A stretch of 55,046 nt of DNA from an uncultured Alphaproteobacteria bacterium. GTDB lineage: Bacteria > Pseudomonadota > Alphaproteobacteria > RF32 > CAG-239. A program made the position numbers and the translations under genes. Of this stretch, positions 1 to 9,151 are shown one piece after another. Location of the stretch: NCBI GenBank assembly GCA_934273635.1, contig CAKQSV010000011.1, forward strand, positions 1 through 55,046. The letters run 5' to 3'. Under the pieces are notes generated by a model, which was given only the letters and a program-made list of their open reading frames with translations, was not told the origin of the DNA and ran no database searches. The first letter of the stretch is position 1, and each line of letters starts with the position of its first letter.

Positions 1-2295
1 TTCTGCTATTATGACGGGAGCAAAAAATATCGTTGCTCGTGCGATAGGGCGCGTTATCCTTACAGCAATTCAGACAATACCACCTGCGGTTTGGGCGGAG
101 AATTTGACGTCAGCGATGTTTGTGTCGCGCCCAATGCGCAAGGTCAAAGTATCAACTATTACAGCGGGTGTTGTCCGAACTCTTATCAAGAGTGCGATGC
201 CAACAATCACGAAGTCGGGTTGGGCAAGAGCTGTCGTGTGCAAAGCAGCAAAGGCGTGGTGAACAGGTATGAAAGTTGCACCTGCGCCTCGCATTACGAT
301 ACTGTTTGCTCGGACGGCAAGTTGATAAATGTGGATAATGTGTGCAAGCGCAACGGTCTGAACTACACCACCGAGAGCAACTGCGAAAGCCTGTGCACCA
401 AGACTTCGGAAACCAACATTGACGACTATTTATATGGCAACGTATGGCACTGTTTGTATGAAAATGACGGTGCAACCTTAAAAGAAACCGATGAAGAGCT
501 GAAAGGTAAGTTGTGCCGAGGAATTTTAACCGTAGGTGCTAATTCCGGCGAATATGCTGATGACGCCTATAATGATTGCGAGGCGCAAGGTTATACCAAA
601 TCGGTCGATGACTGTTATGGCTCGGATGAGGTCAGCAGTGTTTATACCATTATCCATTGTCCGAGTGACAGCAGTAAGGTTTGGTGCAGTGAGAGTAAGT
701 ATTGCACGGGTTATGATGTATCGACCGCGGCGGTGTGCAATGCGGGCGCCAATGTCAAATATTGCCTGAACTATGACGAGAGCAAAGGCATACGTTGCCG
801 CTATCAGGAATCAACTTATAAAGATACTAACGGCAATACTGTGACCACCGATTGTAACGGTTGTTGGCGCGACGGTGTATATGTCGGTAATTGTCAAAAT
901 TATGACGACAGCGATAAGGGTGACAGTAACCACTGTTGCAAACTGGGTTATAAAATGGTGAACGGCAAATGCGTGGTGAACATCTGCAACCGTACATTGT
1001 ATCCGTATGAGCAAAACCCCGGGAGTGACCAAGGAAATTTGGAATATTGCTATCAGGGCGACCCGAGCGCGGCGTTGGGATATCGGGCGTATTTTGGCTA
1101 TAATGGTTGCAAGAGCGACGCAACAAGTGGCGGAATGTGGATGCAAGACCCGAGCAATGCCCGCAAGTGCGTATGCATCCGCAAAGATGAGCTTGGCACC
1201 GGTCGCACCTGGCTGCCGTTCAGTAATGATAAATATTTCAACACCAACAATGATTCGTCAGATAACTATACGCACATTGGTTTTTATAAAGGTGAGTACG
1301 GTGTCACCACCAGTTGCACCGATTCAACAGGAACCTACTTTGGCTACGAGTCTTGCTATATCGGCCGCATTTCCGGCACTACCGAGGCCAACAAAGGCAT
1401 GTGCCTGAAACAAGAAGAAACAAACCGATATTATTATCAAGCATTAACTGGTTACACGCCGCTTTATGATGTTCTTCAAAGCATTATCACTTCGACAGGG
1501 GAACCTGAAGGAAACTTTGCCTTGACGACTAATCCGGATGAGTCAATATGCGTTAACAAATATCACCACTGCCAGTCGCCGACTGGAGAAAAACTCGGCG
1601 ATGATTCTGCCTGCGCGTTGGTGGTCGAGGGGTGCAATAATGGTAATGAGGAACAGTGCAACGAGTGTTACAGCACGGCTAACCTCACCCAAAACAGTAA
1701 AGGTTTATATACGGCGCACAACAAGTTTTTGCTACGACTTTATTCTTACGGTAATGATAGCGTAAATCTTTCTTGGGAAAAATGTCCGACAGGTTTTAGA
1801 AAACATAGTAGTGCCGGTGTTTGCACCTCATTTTGCGGACTTAACAAGTTGTCTGAGTGCCAAGCGGGCTATGTTGTGACCGATGATGGCACCAGCTCCG
1901 GCAAAAGGATTGGTATCGTCAGTTTCAGAACGGAAGATGCCGTTGATTTGGCGGCAGCTGAAAGTGTTAAAAGCTTTAATTGGTATGATGCCATGGCTTA
2001 TGCGGCGGATTATTATCCCCTCAAGAGCAGTGGCGACACTACTTTTGAGAATCATCCTCTGGTCGGTAAAGGCTTGTGGAGTTTACGAGATGATGAACAT
2101 GCCGAAGATTCTCAAATGAGCGGATACCTTTCTTACGCCTTTAGTATAGAAGGATATTGGTATTCTCCCGGTTGGACGGCCAATGAGGTTGACAGTAACA
2201 AAGCATATTATCGAGATTATTGGATGGGCGATGCAGTTTCAGATAAGTCAGTTTCCCGTGCTGCACCGGTCTTGATTAGGTTGAAAATACAATAA
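1..2295 (+). CDS. Large cysteine-rich modular exported protein, 5' end outside the window
   Basis: The frame is open from base 1 without a start, so the N-terminus is missing; 764 codons are visible. A TTG at 91 is internal, because the frame and the homology to the 23723 gene continue upstream of it. Cysteines come every 10-20 residues, often as CC or CxC, with recurring strings such as SVDDCY, SKVWC, KYCTGYDV and NICNR..YPYE..PG. The last ~130 residues lack cysteine and resemble the C-terminal part of DUF1566/Lcl-type (C-type-lectin-like) domains, ending in APVLIRLKIQ. The partner gene starts 16 bp downstream, so the two form an operon. I infer an oxidised, disulfide-rich surface or secreted protein. 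Function is unknown. Confidence 0.85.
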   Translation, partial: FCYYDGSKKYRCSCDRARYPYSNSDNTTCGLGGEFDVSDVCVAPNAQGQSINYYSGCCPNSYQECDANNHEVGLGKSCRVQSSKGVVNRYESCTCASHYDTVCSDGKLINVDNVCKRNGLNYTTESNCESLCTKTSETNIDDYLYGNVWHCLYENDGATLKETDEELKGKLCRGILTVGANSGEYADDAYNDCEAQGYTKSVDDCYGSDEVSSVYTIIHCPSDSSKVWCSESKYCTGYDVSTAAVCNAGANVKYCLNYDESKGIRCRYQESTYKDTNGNTVTTDCNGCWRDGVYVGNCQNYDDSDKGDSNHCCKLGYKMVNGKCVVNICNRTLYPYEQNPGSDQGNLEYCYQGDPSAALGYRAYFGYNGCKSDATSGGMWMQDPSNARKCVCIRKDELGTGRTWLPFSNDKYFNTNNDSSDNYTHIGFYKGEYGVTTSCTDSTGTYFGYESCYIGRISGTTEANKGMCLKQEETNRYYYQALTGYTPLYDVLQSIITSTGEPEGNFALTTNPDESICVNKYHHCQSPTGEKLGDDSACALVVEGCNNGNEEQCNECYSTANLTQNSKGLYTAHNKFLLRLYSYGNDSVNLSWEKCPTGFRKHSSAGVCTSFCGLNKLSECQAGYVVTDDGTSSGKRIGIVSFRTEDAVDLAAAESVKSFNWYDAMAYAADYYPLKSSGDTTFENHPLVGKGLWSLRDDEHAEDSQMSGYLSYAFSIEGYWYSPGWTANEVDSNKAYYRDYWMGDAVSDKSVSRAAPVLIRLKIQ

Positions 2296-2311
2296 AGGGG
2301 AGGGCAGAGTG

Positions 2312-3709
2312 ATGAAAACCATATTATACAGTAGCATAATTGCGGGTTTGGCAATGTCTTCTCCGGCTTGGGCGGCTTTAGTGCCTGAGGATAAGGCTGA
2401 TTGCGAGAGCCTTGGCTACACAGTTGATTTTGACGAGTGCTTGGCACAAAAGGCTATGCCGTTGCTGTGTCCGTTTTATTCGGTGAACAACAAAAAGGTG
2501 GCGTGTATTATTAACTCTTGCCGCGGTTATCCGCTCAAAGAAAGCGACTTTGCTCAAACAATGTCTGACGGTCAGCCGTTGAGCGCGCATATTGACGGAG
2601 ATTTTGTCCCCGAGCAGACGGAATCAGCCGCCGCGCTCGGGTGTCGTGCCGGTTGGGAGAAGTCAGGCGGCACCTTAAAAGAAGTTTGGTATTATAAAAT
2701 AAAAAAATGCAAAGACAGCAGTCGTTTTCAAAATGACAAATGCGATGTGGGTTGCGACAAGGTCAATAAATATCCGTATTCGAGCCACCCCGGAGATTTG
2801 GCGGGCGAGGTTGATAACTGCGTTGACAAAGACGGCACGTGGTTTGGTTATAAGAGTTGCAACGATGGTTGGTATTTGAGCAACGGGCGTTGCGAGCTGT
2901 CAGAGTGCGAGATTGCAAATTATCCCTATATCAGTGATCCCAATCAAGATGAAGTCCGTGGCACGACGTCCACTTGTCGCATTGGCGGTAGCGTCTATTA
3001 TCGTTTTGAGTCCTGCAACAGTGGGTTTACGCTCGCCGGCGGTGTATGCGCCAAAACCTGTAATGTTAATATCAGTGGTTGTCTGAAAAACACAAAAACC
3101 ATTACTTTTGAGGCAAACGGCAAGAGCTATCAACAGCAATATTATGATTGGAAGTGCGATTTTTCAACCCCGCTTTGCAAAGTCGGTGATTATGCCGCGA
3201 TTAATGATAAAATTGTGGGAATTATTTTTCATCTGCCGGAAAGTGAAAACGATAAAACCATGATTGTAGCTAATACCTCTTGGACTGGGGCGGTTTTCGC
3301 TCAAGGTGAAGCCGCGAGTTTTGATACGCCTATTGCATGGAACGGAGAAGACGGTAAAAACAATATAAATATTATCAAGGTTGTGCAACAAGCATATCCG
3401 AGCTATTCTTATCCGGCATTTGAACATTGTTACAACTATGCGCCGTCAAACGGCAGTTGCGGCATCGGACAAGATAATTTTTGCACTATAGGCGAGTGGT
3501 TTTTGCCAAATTTAACAGAGATTAAACAGATTTATGTAAATAGATATATATTGTATAATGTGACCAATAGTTGGCTATACTTGTCAGGCTCCAAGGGAAC
3601 ATCATATGAGGGCAGTGCGACTTCATGGTACCTGTATGACTGGCTCGGTGGCGGTTGGGGACACCCAAAGAACCAAGGTCTATATATAATCCCCATCACC
3701 TCGTTTTAA
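2312..3709 (+). CDS. Cysteine-rich exported partner protein with DUF1566-like C-terminus (copy 1)
   Basis: Protein of 465 residues. I choose ATG 2312 over the GTG just before it, since GGGGAGGG sits at good spacing. Residues 1-22 form a signal peptide ending ...SSPAWA. Two modules follow of the form YPY..xPG..G....C....G.W.GY.SC..GW (roughly residues 155-195 and 205-240), then a CNVNISGC linker. The C-terminal domain opens at about residue 290 (CKVGDYAAINDKIVGIIFHLP) and contains a GEWFLPNLTEIKQIY segment like DUF1566/Fib_succ_major domains. The 26770 gene is a full-length homologue, but the last ~45 residues differ strongly between the two. Probably works with the upstream large protein on the cell surface; the role is not known. 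Confidence 0.85.
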   Translation: MKTILYSSIIAGLAMSSPAWAALVPEDKADCESLGYTVDFDECLAQKAMPLLCPFYSVNNKKVACIINSCRGYPLKESDFAQTMSDGQPLSAHIDGDFVPEQTESAAALGCRAGWEKSGGTLKEVWYYKIKKCKDSSRFQNDKCDVGCDKVNKYPYSSHPGDLAGEVDNCVDKDGTWFGYKSCNDGWYLSNGRCELSECEIANYPYISDPNQDEVRGTTSTCRIGGSVYYRFESCNSGFTLAGGVCAKTCNVNISGCLKNTKTITFEANGKSYQQQYYDWKCDFSTPLCKVGDYAAINDKIVGIIFHLPESENDKTMIVANTSWTGAVFAQGEAASFDTPIAWNGEDGKNNINIIKVVQQAYPSYSYPAFEHCYNYAPSNGSCGIGQDNFCTIGEWFLPNLTEIKQIYVNRYILYNVTNSWLYLSGSKGTSYEGSATSWYLYDWLGGGWGHPKNQGLYIIPITSF

Positions 3710-3722
3710 CCTCCAACTATTA

Positions 3723-3911
3723 TTCCCTCTCTAAATTTTTAGAGAGGGAAAGCGAGCTTGCGAGCAAGGGTGAGTTTAAAATAAAGGAAGGACTTCAAGT
3801 TGAGTGCGGTCAATTAAAAATACGAACATAACTTTAAACTCACCAGATTGCTAAGCGCAAATGCTATCGCATTTACTAAGCAATCTTGCCTCTCTAAAAA
3901 TTCAGAGAGGC
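3723..3911. repeat. Compound palindromic intergenic element
   Basis: Two inverted 11-bp arms (GTGAGTTTAAA at 3770-3780, TTTAAACTCAC at 3833-3843) enclose ~52 bp. Each arm is flanked outside by its own hairpin: TTCCCTCTCTAAA/TTTAGAGAGGGAA at 3723-3750, and GCCTCTCT/AGAGAGGC at 3888-3911. Between right arm and right hairpin lies GATTGCT...AGCAATC with an inner AAATGC/GCATTT stem. The nesting suggests a folded mobile repeat (MITE-like). The first hairpin might also end transcription of the upstream operon, but it lacks a T-run. Confidence 0.6.
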
Positions 3912-3937
3912 AAAGGTAAAGTAGCCTTATAATCATA

Positions 3938-3972
3938 CTGGATTACCACGGCGGTTCCCGCCCCGTAATGAC
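3938..3972 (-). repeat. Half unit of the CGTCATTGCGAG repeat family
   Basis: CTGGATTACCAC, a GC-rich palindrome, then GTAATGAC. This is the minus-oriented half of the ~100-bp palindromic repeat that is abundant between 22.9 and 29.2 kb. Confidence 0.6.
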
Positions 3973-3996
3973 ATACGAGGAGGAACAGTCATCCCC

Positions 3997-5373
3997 TCAC
4001 AAAGCCAGAGCCTTTTGCCGGTTGCGTCGAGCAAGGATAACAAAACGGCAAGAGTTTAGAACAAACGAACACGCGCCGCCGCAGGCTAAGCCTAAGATTA
4101 AGCCCTTCAACCCCCAACCGAGCGAAAACGCCAACAGGTAGCAGGCCGAAACTCTGACACCCAGAAACGATACAATTTGAAAAATTGTCGGGATTTTCAC
4201 ATCGCCTTGACCGTTTAGCGCCGCATTGATATTCAGGGGCAGGGCGTCAATAAACACATCAATCAACACATAGACTATCAAGCCGCCGACCACGCTCAAA
4301 ATTTGTGGGTCTTGTGTGAAAATGCCGAAAATAGCGTGCGGAAAATGATAAACCAAAGTAATCAAACTCAAAATAACCGTTAATTCAATCACATATCCGG
4401 CGTTGGTGGCAATCAAAATCCCCTTATAGTCTTTGCGTCCGTAGGCGCTGGCCACCACAATGGAGGTTGCTTGTCCGATAGAAAAACACAGCATAAAAAT
4501 CATCGTGCTGATGTTGACCATAATCACAAAAATCGCCATGGTCTCTTCACCCAACCAACCGGCAAAGGTGTTGACGGCAGAGAACGAACCGTTGGTCGCC
4601 ACCGTCATAATCGCCACGCCGTAGCCGATGTGTCGGGTGGTTTTGCTGTCGTTCCACCAGGTGTCATAGCTGCGATCGAGTCCGAACCGTTTGTTGAGTT
4701 TGGGATTTTTTTTCATACGGCGAATATAATCGAGCATATATAAAGCCAGTAAAATCCGCACAATCAGTGTTGATGTTGCCGAGCCGCAAGCGCCCATTTC
4801 CGGCAGACCGAATTTTCCCCACACCAATAGCGGGTTAATCAACACATTGACAACATTGGCGGCCAACACGCCATAGGTGGCGATATGCGGGCGTCTGATA
4901 GATTGCAAAAAGAAGTTGGCGTTGACATAAATCAGAATAAAGGGAATAGAAAACACAAAAATGCGTAAAATTTTGCCGCCGTGTTGCACCATGTCCTGAT
5001 TTTGCCCGAGCATACGCAAAATCGCCTCGCCGTTCATGCCGATAAGCAAAAAGATCACGCCGAGCAACAGCGCATATTTTCGACCTTCATTATAGATTTT
5101 GCCGCAAGACTGAAACTTGCGCGCTCCGAATTTTTGCGAAGACTTAATCATCACGCCGTTTAACAATCCGATGGGAATAGTGAACAAAATCACAAAAATT
5201 GAGTTTGCCAAACCGATATAAGCCAGTTGAATAGTGTTGTAGTTTCCCACAATCATAGTGTCGACCACACCCATAATTCCCATTGCCAAAAACGAGGTCG
5301 TAATCGGCAGTGACAGCTTGGCAATATCTTTCACATAGCTTTTAAGTTGTTCAAAATAGCATGATTTAGTCAT
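3997..5373 (-). CDS. MATE family multidrug/organic cation exporter
   Basis: A 458-residue polytopic membrane protein of typical MATE length with about 12 membrane segments. The N-terminus reads AKLSLPITTSFLAMGIMGVVDTMIVG, matching the MATE pattern of a proline-containing first helix followed by a (V)DTM motif. A second-half repeat begins near residue 240 (GYGVAIMTVATNGSFSAVNTFAGWLG), consistent with the pseudo-twofold fold. GGAGG lies 8 bases before the ATG. MATE proteins expel cationic compounds using H+ or Na+ gradients. It stands alone between the repeats and the divergent sulP gene, so no substrate can be inferred. Confidence 0.88.
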   Translation of the reverse strand: MTKSCYFEQLKSYVKDIAKLSLPITTSFLAMGIMGVVDTMIVGNYNTIQLAYIGLANSIFVILFTIPIGLLNGVMIKSSQKFGARKFQSCGKIYNEGRKYALLLGVIFLLIGMNGEAILRMLGQNQDMVQHGGKILRIFVFSIPFILIYVNANFFLQSIRRPHIATYGVLAANVVNVLINPLLVWGKFGLPEMGACGSATSTLIVRILLALYMLDYIRRMKKNPKLNKRFGLDRSYDTWWNDSKTTRHIGYGVAIMTVATNGSFSAVNTFAGWLGEETMAIFVIMVNISTMIFMLCFSIGQATSIVVASAYGRKDYKGILIATNAGYVIELTVILSLITLVYHFPHAIFGIFTQDPQILSVVGGLIVYVLIDVFIDALPLNINAALNGQGDVKIPTIFQIVSFLGVRVSACYLLAFSLGWGLKGLILGLACGGACSFVLNSCRFVILARRNRQKALAL

Positions 5374-5451
5374 CTTTATTCCTCCGGAAAGAATATCTAG
5401 TTCGGATTTTGCCGCTAATCAAGAAAAATTACGTTTTTTGGGGATAAAAGC

Positions 5452-5479
5452 TTGACTGATAAGTAAAAAGTTGTACACC
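5452..5479 (+). promoter_or_regulatory. Possible sigma70-type promoter for the SulP gene
   Basis: TTGACT at 5452-5457, a 16-bp spacer, then TACACC at 5474-5479, about 40 bp before the start codon. The -35 box is good and the -10 box poor. Confidence 0.4.
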
Positions 5480-5520
5480 TATCGCCGTCAAAAAATTTAA
5501 AGTAAAGAGAGAAGATAGTA

Positions 5521-7230
5521 ATGTTGGAATATTTTAAGCGATTCGCCGCGTATTATGTGGCTAATTTCACCCCAAAATTGGCAGAACGCCTGCGCAAGGG
5601 GTATGACTTGTCAAAATTCAAAAGAGACTGCGTTGCCGGTTTGACCGTCGCCGTCATCTCTATTCCGCTGGCAATGGCTTTGGCGATTGCCTCGGGCGTA
5701 ACACCGGCTCAGGGTTTGTATACAGCGATTGTTGCCGGCTTTTTCATTGCCTTGTTGGGTGGCAGCCGCTATCAAATCGGCGGTCCGACCGGTGCTTTTG
5801 TGATTGTTATTTTTAACGTTATGCAGCAATACGGCTATCAGGGCTTGGCCATGACCATGGTTATTGCCGGCGTGACTTTGATTATTGCCGGATACCTCAA
5901 GTTCGGAACATATATAAAGTATATTCCTTATCCGGTTGTGACCGGTTTTACCGCCGGTATCGGTCTGTTGCTGATTTCAACCCAAATCAAAGACCTGTTC
6001 GGTCTTAAGATTGATAATGTTCCGGCTGACTTTTTGCCCAAATGGAGCGCTTATCTGCACAACCTTGATACTTTTACGACCGGATCGGTGCTGATTGCAC
6101 TGTTCTCTCTGGCTGTTATTTTGTTTGTGCAGTGGCGCAGCCCGAAATTGCCGGCATATCTGCTAAGCGTGGTGGGCGCGACTTTGATTGTGGTTGCTTT
6201 TCATCCCACAGTCGACACCATTGGCAACAAATTCGGCGGTCTGCCGCACTTTTTGCCCATGCCTGAATTTCCGACATTTGATATTCACCTGATGTTAAAG
6301 GTAATTCCGAGCGGTTTGACCATTGCCTTTTTGGCGGGTGTGGAGTCTTTGCTGAGTGCTACTGTGGTTGACGGTATGAGCGGTGATAACCACAATCCGA
6401 ACGCCGAGCTTGTCGGCGAGGGCGTTGCCAACCTGATGAGCGTTTTGTTTATGGGCGTGCCCGCAACCGGTGCGATTGCCCGTACAGCCACCAACTTTAA
6501 GGCGCACGCATCGTCTCCGATAGCCGGTATTATGCAGTCGGTGTTCCTGTTGCTGTTTATGCTGTTATTGGCGCCAGCCGCGGCTTATATCCCGTTGGCT
6601 TGCCTGTCGGTGGTTTTGGTTATCATTGGGTATAATATGCTCAACCTTGATAAAATGTATAAGTTGGTTCGTGGGCCGCGTGGCGACCGCTATACCTTGA
6701 TTGCCACCTTGTTGTTGACCGTTTTGGTTGACCTGAATACCGCCATTTCCGTTGGCTTTATTATGTCGAGCGTTATCTTTATGCACCGCATGAGCCGCGA
6801 GATGGAGATTGAGACCGATGACGCCGCGTTGGCTGAAAAAAGCGGCGGTCGTGATTTGAGCGAGGTTTTGAACAACCGCGGCGTGATGTCTCTGCGCATT
6901 TCCGGACCGTTGTTCTTTGGCGGTGTGTCAAATATTTCGCGCTTTTTCAAAAATATGAAGACCGCGCCGAAAGTTTTGATTCTGCGCTTGGGTTATGTGC
7001 CGGTGGTAGACGCCAGCGGTGCCAACATTATTGTTGAGTTTGTCAAAAAACAGCGCGCCAACGGCATTAAGATTATTTTATCAAATGTCAAAAAACAGCC
7101 GCGCCGTGTTTTGCACGATGCCTTTTTGAAGGAGGGGATTGACTATCACACCATTTCAACCGCCTCAACCTTTGAAAATGCGCTAAAAATGGCTCGCCGT
7201 TTTGTAAAAAACACCGAGACTCAAGCATAA
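5521..7230 (+). CDS. SulP/SLC26 family anion transporter with STAS domain
   Basis: Inner-membrane protein of 569 residues. The transmembrane core (about residues 35-425) begins with the SulP signature VAGLTVAVISIPLAMALAIASG, followed by GL YTAIVAGFFIALLGGSRYQIGGPTGAF. The C-terminal ~110 residues form a cytoplasmic STAS domain, with VPVVDASGANIIVEF carrying the D-x-S-G loop of anti-sigma-antagonist folds. Family members carry sulfate, bicarbonate, dicarboxylates or other anions; the sequence alone does not fix the substrate. It is monocistronic, with its own promoter candidate and a strong terminator. Confidence 0.9.
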   Translation: MLEYFKRFAAYYVANFTPKLAERLRKGYDLSKFKRDCVAGLTVAVISIPLAMALAIASGVTPAQGLYTAIVAGFFIALLGGSRYQIGGPTGAFVIVIFNVMQQYGYQGLAMTMVIAGVTLIIAGYLKFGTYIKYIPYPVVTGFTAGIGLLLISTQIKDLFGLKIDNVPADFLPKWSAYLHNLDTFTTGSVLIALFSLAVILFVQWRSPKLPAYLLSVVGATLIVVAFHPTVDTIGNKFGGLPHFLPMPEFPTFDIHLMLKVIPSGLTIAFLAGVESLLSATVVDGMSGDNHNPNAELVGEGVANLMSVLFMGVPATGAIARTATNFKAHASSPIAGIMQSVFLLLFMLLLAPAAAYIPLACLSVVLVIIGYNMLNLDKMYKLVRGPRGDRYTLIATLLLTVLVDLNTAISVGFIMSSVIFMHRMSREMEIETDDAALAEKSGGRDLSEVLNNRGVMSLRISGPLFFGGVSNISRFFKNMKTAPKVLILRLGYVPVVDASGANIIVEFVKKQRANGIKIILSNVKKQPRRVLHDAFLKEGIDYHTISTASTFENALKMARRFVKNTETQA

Positions 7231-7252
7231 ACTTTAGAAAAGGCTTGCAATC

Positions 7253-7289
7253 AAAAACCAATAGGTGATAATACCTATTGGTTTTTTTA
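7253..7289 (+). terminator. Rho-independent terminator of the SulP gene
   Basis: A 14-bp perfect stem (7253-7266 with 7273-7286), loop GATAAT, and a run of T at its 3' side. Confidence 0.9.
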
Positions 7290-7307
7290 TGACAAAAGAG
7301 GAATAAT

Positions 7308-7859
7308 ATGTTGATATTGTCGGTTTTGTTGCTGTTGGTTTTGAGCGCGCCTGCGTTTGCCAATCCGGCTTGCGCGGTATGCACGGTTGCTGTCGGCGCC
7401 TCGTTGGAAATCGCGCGCAGCTACGGCGTTGACGATGCCATCGTCGGCGTTTGGTCTGGTGCTATGCTGGTTATTTTGGGCTATTGGATGCTCAAATGGT
7501 TTGATAAAAAAGGCTGGTACTTTAAGGGACGTGATTTTATTGTGTTGGCGAGCAGTGTGGCGATGATTGGCTTTATGTATGTGAGCGAACTGGTTTATAC
7601 CCCGCAAATCATCGGCATTTTTTATCTTGACGGCTTTTTGTTTAGCACCATTGTCGGCGCTTTGGTTATGGTTTGGTCGTCTGATTTTTATCAGTGGCTG
7701 AAAAAACGCAATGGCGGACACGCTCATTTTCCGTTTGAGAAGGTGGTGCTACCGGTTGTGGCCTTGTGCTTGGCCAGTGCGTGGTTCTATTATTTTCCGC
7801 TTGATAACGCCGGCGCTTTAAACAACACCGAAAGCCTGTACGAATTTAGCGATAAATAA
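7308..7859 (+). CDS. Hypothetical membrane protein with N-terminal CAVC motif
   Basis: A 183-residue protein. A signal-like hydrophobic segment (residues 1-18, ending APAFA) is followed at once by NPACAVCTVAVGASLEIARSYGVDDAIVGVW, then three more hydrophobic segments (about 45-65, 75-95, 100-120) and a final one near 145-165. The CxxC placed just after the leader would face the periplasm. The start ATG 7308 has AAGAGG upstream. I recall similar CxVCTxAxGAG...GxDDxxxGxW proteins from Patescibacteria and deep-branching bacteria, but no function is established. The gene lies between terminators, so it is transcribed alone or by read-through from sulP. Confidence 0.7.
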   Translation: MLILSVLLLLVLSAPAFANPACAVCTVAVGASLEIARSYGVDDAIVGVWSGAMLVILGYWMLKWFDKKGWYFKGRDFIVLASSVAMIGFMYVSELVYTPQIIGIFYLDGFLFSTIVGALVMVWSSDFYQWLKKRNGGHAHFPFEKVVLPVVALCLASAWFYYFPLDNAGALNNTESLYEFSDK

Positions 7860-7871
7860 CAAACAGAGCAT

Positions 7872-7914
7872 AAAAAAACACCCGATGGTCGTAAGTCCAA
7901 AGGGTGTTTTTTTT
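7872..7914. terminator. Terminator between convergent genes
   Basis: AAAAAACACCC (7873-7883) pairs with GGGTGTTTTTT (7902-7912). T-runs on both strands allow bidirectional action for the 7308 and 7922 genes. Confidence 0.85.
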
Positions 7915-7921
7915 GCATAAA

Positions 7922-8479
7922 CTAAAAATCATTAGGGAACTCAAACGCCTTATCCGTCCAACAGCGGGAAAGTGTGTCGCTGTCGGCTCCCTCGTCCTGC
8001 AACTTTCGATAATACCAGTTACGCCTGAGCTCGGGGAGTTCTTCATCCAAAATATAGTAGTCGAGCGTTTCAAAAAACTGTTGCCAACACTCCTCAATCT
8101 GCAACAGCAACACCAACTCCTCCTGCCGATTTTTAATGCCGCGTTTCAAGTCTTCAATCGCCGCAATACGGTAGTTTTTGGAGTGCAGAAGCGTCTCGTG
8201 ATAAGCAATCTGCATATCATTAAGCCGCTTTCTCATTTGCTCAATCTCAAGCGAGACGCGCTCTTTTTCTTTGGCAATGTTGCCAAATGTAGTTTTGATT
8301 CGCTGCTGCGATTCTTCATCATCAGGACAACGCTTCAACAAATAAGTCACTACGTCAGAATAAGTCTCGGCGTTTTTACCTTCGTTGCTAAACGAGCGTC
8401 CGAGTTTCCAAAACCAAACGCACCATACGACCAACGCCGCGCCGATAATCCCCAAAAGTACGATAAATACTGTATTCAT
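7922..8479 (-). CDS. Hypothetical membrane-anchored coiled-coil protein
   Basis: A 185-residue protein with one N-terminal membrane segment (about residues 4-24, VFIVLLGIIGAALVVWCVWF). A charged, largely helical region follows (about 55-130) with heptad-like spacing, for example KEKERVSLEIEQMRKRLNDMQ. The C-terminus is tryptophan- and aromatic-rich (ECWQQFFETLDYYILDEELP). I do not recognise a family. The topology suggests a single-pass inner-membrane protein with a cytoplasmic or periplasmic coiled coil. It is separated by 99 bp from dCMP deaminase on the same strand, so co-transcription is possible. Confidence 0.7.
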   Translation of the reverse strand: MNTVFIVLLGIIGAALVVWCVWFWKLGRSFSNEGKNAETYSDVVTYLLKRCPDDEESQQRIKTTFGNIAKEKERVSLEIEQMRKRLNDMQIAYHETLLHSKNYRIAAIEDLKRGIKNRQEELVLLLQIEECWQQFFETLDYYILDEELPELRRNWYYRKLQDEGADSDTLSRCWTDKAFEFPNDF

Positions 8480-8578
8480 AAAAGATAATATTTAAAAAAT
8501 TAGACATAAAAATAAAAAACACGGTTGCAATCTAAGCATTTTTTACTTTTATGTCAATTTTTAAATGCACAAAATTTA

Positions 8579-9043
8579 CTATTCTTCGCGCGGCAAAGTC
8601 ATATATTCCACACCCGCTTCCCTAAACATCTGCTCCGAATAGAGGAGTTTATCACGCCAGGTGTTCTGCGGGGTGTTGGCATCAATCTTAATCTCGTGCG
8701 TAACCACCATTTTTATGCCCGATTGAATAATGGCGCGGGCGCAGTCGGTGCAAGGCGCGTGCGTGGCATATAACACGCAGCCTTTCAGCGAGGTGCCGGT
8801 AAGGCAGGCGTTATAAATGGCGTTGCGCTCGGCATGTTCAAAAAAGTCGTATTTTGTCGGGCGTTCCATACGCTCAGGCTTGTCGTCGTCCACGCCTCTG
8901 ACCAAACCGTTGTAGCCGGTGGCTCTGATTTCTCTGTCGGGACCGACCACAATCGCTCCGGTTTTGGTTGAGGGGTCTTTTGACCAGCTGGCAATCAGCT
9001 CGGCGACTTCCATAAATCTTTTATGCCATTTCAGCGAAAACAT
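8579..9043 (-). CDS. Deoxycytidylate (dCMP) deaminase
   Basis: A 154-residue cytidine/deoxycytidylate deaminase fold. Zinc ligands and catalytic glutamate are visible: H70-A-E72 and P97-C98-x-x-C101. The N-terminal KTGAIVVGPDREIRATGYNG is typical of the dCMP deaminase/ComEB branch. It converts dCMP to dUMP, feeding thymidylate synthesis in the cytoplasm. The ATG has AGGAG upstream on the minus strand. Enolase is divergent, so the two share a ~108-bp intergenic promoter region. Confidence 0.9.
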   Translation of the reverse strand: MFSLKWHKRFMEVAELIASWSKDPSTKTGAIVVGPDREIRATGYNGLVRGVDDDKPERMERPTKYDFFEHAERNAIYNACLTGTSLKGCVLYATHAPCTDCARAIIQSGIKMVVTHEIKIDANTPQNTWRDKLLYSEQMFREAGVEYMTLPREE

Positions 9044-9151
9044 GAATATTTCTCCTTATGTTGACTATATGCACAAAGTATATAACTATTTTTTTTAATG
9101 TAAAGCGTGACTATATCTGTTTGCGCTTGAAAAAAAATAGGAGGATATAAA

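Noticed and set aside
91..2295. TTG at 91 as the start of the first cysteine-rich gene
   Set aside because: The frame stays open to base 1 and its translation before 91 matches the homologous 23723 protein, so the gene is truncated by the window edge.
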